This document shows positions 14,977 through 20,011 of a stretch of DNA of 20,011 nt, piece after piece. Source of the stretch: JBEINZ01 sp040377825 (GTDB lineage Bacteria; Pseudomonadota; Alphaproteobacteria; Rhizobiales; Ancalomicrobiaceae); the NCBI GenBank assembly GCA_040377825.1, contig JBEINZ010000025.1:1-20011 (forward strand). The letters are read 5' to 3'. Made by a program: the position numbers and the translations under genes. The first letter of the stretch is position 1; each line of letters starts with the position of its first letter. The notes beneath the pieces are model-generated. The model saw only the letters and a program-made list of their open reading frames with translations, did no database searches and was not told where the DNA came from.

Positions 14977-15680
14977 TGGTGGCCTCAAGCGTCGATCTCG
15001 ACGACTTGGAACAGCGGATCGGTCATCGCTTCGCCGATCGTGGCCTGCTCATTCGTGCGCTCACCCATATGAGCGCGGCGGCGACGCCCGGCGCGAGCTA
15101 TCAACGGCTTGAGTTCCTAGGCGACCGCGTCTTGGCGCTTACGATTGCCGGAATGGTCTTCGAGACCTTTCCTGAGGCGGACGAAGGCGAACTTGCGCGG
15201 CGGCTTAACGCTCTCGTGAAGCGGGAAACTTGCGCGGAGGTTGGCCGCAAGCTCGGTTTGGGCGCGGCGGCGCGGCTCGGGCTGGGCGAGGCCCAGACTG
15301 GCGGCCGCAACCGAGCCGCGATCCTGGGGGATGTTACCGAGGCGGTTATTGCGGCGGTTTATATCGACGCCGGCTTCGAGATTGCGTCAGCGTTCGTTGC
15401 CCGAAACTGGCGCGAGGCGATGCTCTCGGCCCGCGGCCCGCTGCGCGACGCCAAAACGACTTTGCAGGAATGGGCGCAGGGCAAGGGCCATTCGGCGCCG
15501 ATCTATCGCGAAACCGCCCGCACCGGTCCCGACCATGATCCACAGTTTACGATCGCGGTCGAAATACTGGGCGTGGACGGTGCGGAAGGGCACGGCCGAT
15601 CCAAGCGCGAGGCCGAACAGAATGCCGCAGCGGCGGTTCTTAAACGCGAAGGTCTTTGGACTTCGCTTGCTCCGGATTAG
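14976..15680 (+). CDS. rnc: Ribonuclease III
   Basis: RNase III cuts double-stranded RNA, including the rRNA precursor. The 234-residue product has the catalytic domain with QRLEFLGDRVL (Glu46, Asp50) and GDVTEAVIAAVYIDAG (Asp119, Glu122), then a double-stranded-RNA-binding domain from about 158 (DAKTTLQEWAQGKG) to the end, with the family's KREAEQNAAAAVL helix. The glutamate that precedes the signature in E. coli is a glutamine here, which is compatible with the family because that residue is not one of the essential metal ligands. The ATG overlaps the lepB TGA as TGATG, a sign of translational coupling, and era follows after 8 bases. Identification is firm. Confidence 0.96.
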   Translation: MVASSVDLDDLEQRIGHRFADRGLLIRALTHMSAAATPGASYQRLEFLGDRVLALTIAGMVFETFPEADEGELARRLNALVKRETCAEVGRKLGLGAAARLGLGEAQTGGRNRAAILGDVTEAVIAAVYIDAGFEIASAFVARNWREAMLSARGPLRDAKTTLQEWAQGKGHSAPIYRETARTGPDHDPQFTIAVEILGVDGAEGHGRSKREAEQNAAAAVLKREGLWTSLAPD

Positions 15681-15688
15681 GATGCCTG

Positions 15689-16624
15689 ATGGCGAATAGC
15701 GACACGCATGACACGACGACTCCCGACGCGGTATCAACGCGCGCCGGCTTTGTGGCGCTGATCGGCGCGCCGAACGCCGGCAAATCGACGCTGCTCAACC
15801 AATTGGTCGGCTCCAAAGTCGCCATCGTGACCCACAAGGTGCAAACGACCCGCAATCTCATTCGTGGGATCGCGATCGAACGCGCTGCGCAGGTTATCTT
15901 CGTCGATACGCCCGGCATCTTTCGCCCTAGGCGGCGTCTAGATCGCGCGATGGTTTCCACCGCTTGGAGCGGGGCGGCGGATGCCGATCTGGTTGCCGTG
16001 CTGGTCGACGCCAAGAAGGGCCTCGACGATGCCGCGCTCGGGGTCTTCGACAAGCTGGTCGACGTCCGTCAGCCGAAGGTTCTCGTGTTGAACAAGGTCG
16101 ATATCGTGAAACGCGAGAGCCTCTTGGCGCTCGCCGCCGAGGCCAATGCGCGCGCACCCTTCGATGCCACGTTCATGGTCTCCGCGCTGGACGGCAGCGG
16201 CGTGAAGGACGTGCTCGGCTGGTTCGCCTCGCATGTGCCGGCGGGACCCTGGCTTTACCCGGAGGATCAGATTTCCGATCTCCCGCTCAGAAGCCTCGCG
16301 GCGGAGATTACGCGCGAGAAGGTCTTTCTTCGGCTTCATGACGAGTTGCCCTACGAGTCGACGGTGGAGACCGAGCAGTGGAAGGACATGCGCGACGGTT
16401 CGGTGCGCATCGAACAAACCATCTATGTTGAGCGCGAGAGCCAAAAGCGGATAGTGCTCGGGGAGAAAGGTCAAACGATCAAGGCGATATCCATGGCAGC
16501 CCGAAAGGACATTGCCGAGGTCGCCGAAAAGCCCGTCCACCTCTTCCTGTTCGTCAAGGTGCGCGAGAATTGGTCGGATGACCCGGAGCGCTATCGTGAA
16601 ATGGGGTTGGAGTTCCCGCGCTAG
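15689..16624 (+). CDS. era: GTPase Era
   Basis: Era binds the 3' end of 16S rRNA and helps mature the 30S subunit. The 311-residue product shows the GTPase motifs GAPNAGKST (about 26-34), QTTRN in the switch, DTPG (73-76) and NKVD (135-138), and a C-terminal KH domain with the GEKG loop in RIVLGEKGQTIKAI. The ATG at 15689 has AGGA 6 bases upstream, overlapping the rnc stop; an open frame further upstream lies inside rnc and is not used. Together with rnc it forms a ribosome-maturation pair. A 94-base gap with no ribosome site of note separates it from the next gene. Identification is firm. Confidence 0.97.
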   Translation: MANSDTHDTTTPDAVSTRAGFVALIGAPNAGKSTLLNQLVGSKVAIVTHKVQTTRNLIRGIAIERAAQVIFVDTPGIFRPRRRLDRAMVSTAWSGAADADLVAVLVDAKKGLDDAALGVFDKLVDVRQPKVLVLNKVDIVKRESLLALAAEANARAPFDATFMVSALDGSGVKDVLGWFASHVPAGPWLYPEDQISDLPLRSLAAEITREKVFLRLHDELPYESTVETEQWKDMRDGSVRIEQTIYVERESQKRIVLGEKGQTIKAISMAARKDIAEVAEKPVHLFLFVKVRENWSDDPERYREMGLEFPR

Positions 16625-16718
16625 GCTACGTTGATTTCCGCTACGGGATGCTTGCGTGGCGTTCGGCCTAGTCCTCATGGCATGATAGGGCTTCGGTGAT
16701 ACGCGAGACCACGCCCCG

Positions 16719-17969
16719 ATGCCGCTTGATATCCTGTTTGTTCATAACAATTTCCCCGGCCAGTTCGGCTTCGTCGTCAATGCGCTGCGTGCCCGCGGTG
16801 ACCGGGTCGCGGCCATTGGCCAGGAAACGGCGCCCGGAATGCCGGACGTGCCGATCGCGCGTTGGCGCGCAAGCCGAGGCACCGCCAAAGACATCTTCGG
16901 CATCGCGACTCGCGCCGAGGCCGACTATATCCGCGGCCATGCCGCCGCCGGCGCGGCGACGCAATTGCAGGCGCGAGGCTTCGAGCCTTCCGTCATTGTC
17001 GGTCATCCGGGTTGGGGCGAAACGACGCTGCTCGGCGAGATCTTCCCGAAAGCGCGTCGCATCGAATATGCTGAATTCTTTTATCGCACGCAGGGCGGCG
17101 ACGTCGGTTTCGATCCCGAGTTCCCGATGCCCGATCTTGCCGAACGCTTCCGTGTTCACGCCAAGAACGCGACCATGGCGCTGGTTTATGCCGAAGCCGA
17201 TCGCATTGTCGTGCCGACGCCGTTCCAGGGCCGAATGCTACCGGCGTCGCTTGCGCCGATCATCCGCACGATTCATGAGGGCATCGATACCGATCGGATT
17301 CGGCCAAACCCGGGGGCGACTTTTGCGCTGCCTTCCGGCAGGGTCCTCGATAGTTCCATGCCGGTTGTAACTTTCGTTAATCGGCGATTCGAGCCGCTAC
17401 GCGGGTGCCATATCTTCTTCCGCGCCTTGCCGGCCTTGCTCGAGGCAGTCCCGGAGGCGGAAGTGATCATGGTCGGCGCGGACGAGGCCGGCGGCTACGG
17501 CGCGGCGCCGCCAAGTGGACAGACCTGGAAACAACTGTTTCTTGCCGAGATAACCGGTCGTGTCGACTTGGACCGACTTCACTTTACCGGTCGGCTGCCG
17601 CACGATCGAATGCTTGCCGCGGTCGCGCTTGGTCGGGCGCATGTGTTCTTGACCTATCCGTTTGTTGCCTCCTGGTCCTTTTTTGAGGCGCTTGCGACGG
17701 GCGCGATGGTCATTGGTTCGGCGACGGGGCCCGTGATCGATGTGATCGAGCACGGCAGAAATGGGCTTCTGGTCGATTTCTTCGATGTCGCCGGCCTGTC
17801 TGCTGCCTTGATCGATGCCTGCCGGCGGCCCGAAGCCTATCAGCCGCATCGGGAGGCGGCGCGGCAGACGATTCTCGATCGCTTCGATCAGAAAACGCGT
17901 ACCATTCCAGCTTGGCTGTCCCTCATCGACGAAGTCGCCGCCATGGGGCCGCGACCCATCGCTCGGTAG
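16719..17969 (+). CDS. Glycosyltransferase, GT4-like (GT-B fold)
   Basis: The 416-residue product looks like a family 4 glycosyltransferase with the N-terminal domain type of Glyco_trans_4_3: it opens with LDILFVHNNFPGQFGFVVNAL, a strand and glycine turn typical of that group. The C-terminal Rossmann half has VTFVNRRFEPLRGCHIFFRALPAL, LHFTGRLPHDRMLAAVALGRAHVFLTYP and SWSFFEALATGAMVIGS, with the donor-binding glutamate region expected there. No signal peptide or membrane segment is seen, so it would act in the cytoplasm, probably on a lipid- or polysaccharide-linked acceptor. The start at 16719 lacks a clear ribosome site. It separates era from recO, which are usually close neighbours in related genomes, so it may be a later insertion; base use looks like that of its neighbours. 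Sugar and acceptor are unknown. Confidence 0.85.
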   Translation: MPLDILFVHNNFPGQFGFVVNALRARGDRVAAIGQETAPGMPDVPIARWRASRGTAKDIFGIATRAEADYIRGHAAAGAATQLQARGFEPSVIVGHPGWGETTLLGEIFPKARRIEYAEFFYRTQGGDVGFDPEFPMPDLAERFRVHAKNATMALVYAEADRIVVPTPFQGRMLPASLAPIIRTIHEGIDTDRIRPNPGATFALPSGRVLDSSMPVVTFVNRRFEPLRGCHIFFRALPALLEAVPEAEVIMVGADEAGGYGAAPPSGQTWKQLFLAEITGRVDLDRLHFTGRLPHDRMLAAVALGRAHVFLTYPFVASWSFFEALATGAMVIGSATGPVIDVIEHGRNGLLVDFFDVAGLSAALIDACRRPEAYQPHREAARQTILDRFDQKTRTIPAWLSLIDEVAAMGPRPIAR

Positions 17970-18007
17970 TTCGCCCAACCCGGTGCCGATCAGCTAGACT
18001 GCACGCA

Positions 18008-18781
18008 ATGGAATGGTCCGAAGACGCGATTATACTGGGTACACGTCGACACGGGGAATCGAGCCTCGTGCTCGAAACCATGACGCGTTCCCATGGTCGG
18101 TACCTGGGTATTGTTAAGGGTGGCCGGTCTCGGCGGTTTGCCGCGACGCTTCAGCCGGGCAATACGCTGGCGGTCACGTGGCGCGCGCGGCTTGATGAGC
18201 ATTTGGGCAATTTCGAGATCGAGCCGCTTCGACTGCGTGCCGCCGAATTGATGCAAACCGCGATCGGACTCAATGCGCTGCAAACGCTGGCAGCGCATTT
18301 GCGCCTCCTTCCCGAGCGCGATCCGCACGCCGAACTTTATGACGCGCTGCATGAAATCCTGGATCAACTTTCCGACGCCCATCTCGCGGCCGAGTTTGTG
18401 ATCCGCTTCGAGCTGATGATCTTGCAAGCACTAGGCTTCGGACTTGATTTGAGCCGTTGCGCAGTGACCGGCGAGACCAGGAATCTCGTTTGGGTCAGCC
18501 CTCGGACTGGCCGAGCCGCAACACGAGAGGCTGGTGATCCCTATGCCGGCGGGCTTCTTGCGCTCCCGTCGTTCCTGCGGCCGGATGCAGGGGGCGGCGG
18601 CAATGTCCCCCCTGCGCACGAACTTGCCGACGGAATGCGCCTCACAGGTCATTTTCTTGCCCGCTGGGTCTGGCATCCGCGAGGCATTGAGCCGCCGAGC
18701 ACGCGTGATGCCCTGGTCGCGGCCATTGCAAAGCTGGCCAGGGATACAACGGGACCGATGGAGACAGATCGTACATCATGA
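18008..18781 (+). CDS. recO: DNA repair protein RecO
   Basis: RecO helps RecR load RecA onto single-stranded DNA coated with SSB in the RecF pathway. The 257-residue product has the N-terminal OB-fold opening (MEWSEDAIILGTRRHGESSLVLETMT), the KGGRSRR basic stretch (about 38-43), and a helical C-terminal domain with ALGFGLDLSRCAVTGE (141-156), WVSPRTGRA and a short LPSFL segment. The single cysteine here replaces the four-cysteine zinc knuckle of some other bacterial RecO proteins, as is common in alphaproteobacteria. The frame is open upstream but the residues before 18008 are not RecO-like. It starts 38 bases after the glycosyltransferase stop. Identification is firm. Confidence 0.94.
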   Translation: MEWSEDAIILGTRRHGESSLVLETMTRSHGRYLGIVKGGRSRRFAATLQPGNTLAVTWRARLDEHLGNFEIEPLRLRAAELMQTAIGLNALQTLAAHLRLLPERDPHAELYDALHEILDQLSDAHLAAEFVIRFELMILQALGFGLDLSRCAVTGETRNLVWVSPRTGRAATREAGDPYAGGLLALPSFLRPDAGGGGNVPPAHELADGMRLTGHFLARWVWHPRGIEPPSTRDALVAAIAKLARDTTGPMETDRTS

Positions 18782-18868
18782 TAGGATTGCTTCCGTCGGA
18801 GTACGGACAGCCGGGGCAGGATGGCATTTGATCTGTAGAAGCCTAATCCGGAGAGGATCACCCAGTTC

Positions 18869-19906
18869 ATGAACCAAGAGCCGCGGATTGGCCGCTCCCT
18901 TGCCATTGATGTCGATGGCATCTTGTCCGGCCGGCGGATGCGCCGCAATCGACGCACGGACTGGTCTCGCCGACTTGTTCGCGAGACAACCCTTAGTGTC
19001 GACGATTTGATCTGGCCAATTTTCCTTATCGAAGGCGAGAATATGAAGACACCCGTGCCGTCAATGCCGGGCGTCGATCGGGTCACCGTTGATATCGCCG
19101 TATTGGAGGCCGAGCGTGCGGCGCGGCTTGGCATCCCGGTCATCGCGCTTTTTCCAAATACCGAACCCGGACTTCGCGACGAAGACGGCTCGGAGGCGCT
19201 CAATCCCGATAATCTCGTGTGTCGCGGCTGCCGCGCGCTGAAAGCCGCCGTTCCCGAGATCGGCCTTATGACGGATGTGGCGCTCGATCCCTACACAAGT
19301 CACGGCCATGATGGCGTGATGGACGGCGAAACGATCGTCAATGACCGAACCGTTAATCGGCTCGTGCTCCAAGCCATCGTGCAGGCGGAAGCGGGCGCGG
19401 ACATTATCGGGCCATCGGATATGATGGACGGCCGTGTGGGGGCCATTCGAGCCGGGCTCGACCAGAGCGGCTTCACCGATGTGCAAATCATGGCCTACAC
19501 AGCCAAATATGCCTCGGCGTTTTACGGACCGTTCCGCGAGGCGGTCGGCACTAGCAAGACGTTAAAGGGCGACAAGCGCACCTATCAGATGGATTGCGCC
19601 AACACCGACGAGGCCATCCGCGAAGCGGAACTTGATATTGCGGAGGGCGCCGACATGATCATGGTGAAGCCCGGCATGCCCTATCTCGATGTCGTTCGCC
19701 GGCTCAAAGACACTTTCGCGATGCCGACCTTCGCCTACCAAGTGTCAGGCGAATACGCGATGATCCACGCGGCGGCCGAACGCGGCTGGCTTGATCTCGA
19801 TCGGGCGACCATCGAGAGCCTCCTCGCCTTCAAGCGGGCCGGCGCCGATGGGATACTCACTTACTTCGCGCCCAAGGTCGCCGAGATGCTCAGGGCCGAC
19901 AAATAG
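18869..19906 (+). CDS. hemB: Delta-aminolevulinic acid dehydratase (porphobilinogen synthase)
   Basis: HemB joins two molecules of 5-aminolevulinate to porphobilinogen, the second step of tetrapyrrole synthesis after 5-aminolevulinate. The 345-residue product has the two Schiff-base lysines, Lys213 in AYTAKYASAFYGPFR and Lys267 in MIMVKPGMPYLD. In TDVALDPYTSHGHDG (135-149) the positions that are zinc-binding cysteines in animal enzymes are Ala138, Asp140 and Asp148, so this is the cysteine-free, magnesium-dependent style known from proteobacteria. The ATG at 18869 has GGAGAGG about 12 bases ahead, rather far. The N-terminus has an arginine-rich segment (GRRMRRNRRTDWSRRL) that is usual in this family. 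Identification is firm. Confidence 0.97.
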   Translation: MNQEPRIGRSLAIDVDGILSGRRMRRNRRTDWSRRLVRETTLSVDDLIWPIFLIEGENMKTPVPSMPGVDRVTVDIAVLEAERAARLGIPVIALFPNTEPGLRDEDGSEALNPDNLVCRGCRALKAAVPEIGLMTDVALDPYTSHGHDGVMDGETIVNDRTVNRLVLQAIVQAEAGADIIGPSDMMDGRVGAIRAGLDQSGFTDVQIMAYTAKYASAFYGPFREAVGTSKTLKGDKRTYQMDCANTDEAIREAELDIAEGADMIMVKPGMPYLDVVRRLKDTFAMPTFAYQVSGEYAMIHAAAERGWLDLDRATIESLLAFKRAGADGILTYFAPKVAEMLRADK

Positions 19907-19936
19907 TCGGGCGTTGCTCGCCGGAAAGTCGCAAAC

Positions 19937-20011
19937 TTGCGTTGGCTGTTTCGCATCGTGCCGATCACATTGATCGTGTTCGTCGTGGCGTATGGGATCG
20001 GCATGCAAGAC
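19937..20011 (+). CDS. Start of a hydrophobic protein, cut by the window end
   Basis: A frame opening with TTG at 19937 stays open to the last base and reads LRWLFRIVPITLIVFVVAYG and then IGMQD. Two arginines followed by a hydrophobic stretch suggest a membrane anchor or a signal peptide. GGAAAG lies about 10 bases upstream. No ATG is available in this frame before the window ends except the late one at 20003. Only 25 codons are visible, so no family is assigned and coding is likely but unproved. Confidence 0.4.
   Translation, partial: MRWLFRIVPITLIVFVVAYGIGMQD

Noticed and set aside
16696..17370. Plus-strand frame of 224 residues overlapping the glycosyltransferase
   Set aside because: Very arginine- and serine-rich out-of-frame shadow with no motif.

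Overview
The window reads as a chromosomal core segment of an alphaproteobacterium, most likely of the order Hyphomicrobiales (Rhizobiales). The evidence is a GC-rich sequence, a porin of the rhizobial Porin_2 type, a single long bifunctional Rsh (not separate RelA and SpoT), a metal-ligand pattern in HemB typical of proteobacterial enzymes without the zinc cysteines, and a gene order (slt/dapA/smpB ... rpoZ/rsh/pyrE ... acpS/lepB/rnc/era/recO) that is familiar from rhizobia. I cannot name the genus from the sequence alone.

Layout. Positions 1-481 are a long non-coding leader with a nested inverted repeat, followed by an outer-membrane porin (482-1966) and a strong intrinsic terminator (1992-2022). 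Converging on it from the minus strand is an alpha/beta hydrolase gene broken by a frameshift (1950-2971), preceded by a periplasmic soluble lytic transglycosylase (3089-5101). dapA (5377-6255) and smpB (6271-6744) diverge from the transglycosylase. The minus strand then carries the most accessory-looking stretch: a deletion remnant of a VapC-type PIN toxin (6766-6879) still overlapping its apparently intact Phd/YefM-type antitoxin (6876-7145), a family 5-like uracil-DNA glycosylase (7187-7846) and a LabA-like NYN-domain protein (8076-8687). A 479-base divergent intergenic region follows.

From 9167 to the end everything is on the plus strand: rpoZ (RNA polymerase omega) with its own terminator, rsh, pyrE, a small hypothetical gene, a DUF2062 membrane protein, acpS, lepB, rnc, era, a family 4 glycosyltransferase, recO, hemB and the first codons of a hydrophobic protein that runs off the window. 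The lepB-rnc-era genes are tightly packed (TGATG overlap, then 8 bases) and look co-transcribed.

How the genes work together: the set joins cell-envelope work (porin, transglycosylase, DapA for diaminopimelate and lysine, signal peptidase, glycosyltransferase), translation and RNA processing (SmpB, RNase III, Era), stress signalling (Rsh makes and degrades (p)ppGpp; the adjacent rpoZ encodes omega, part of one ppGpp site on RNA polymerase), cofactor and nucleotide synthesis (AcpS, PyrE, HemB) and DNA repair (uracil-DNA glycosylase, RecO).

I found no CRISPR array, tRNA, rRNA, prophage or insertion sequence, and no convincing new multi-gene system. The points most worth a second look are the two decayed genes, the palindromes in front of the porin, rpoZ and rsh, and the glycosyltransferase sitting inside the era-recO block.
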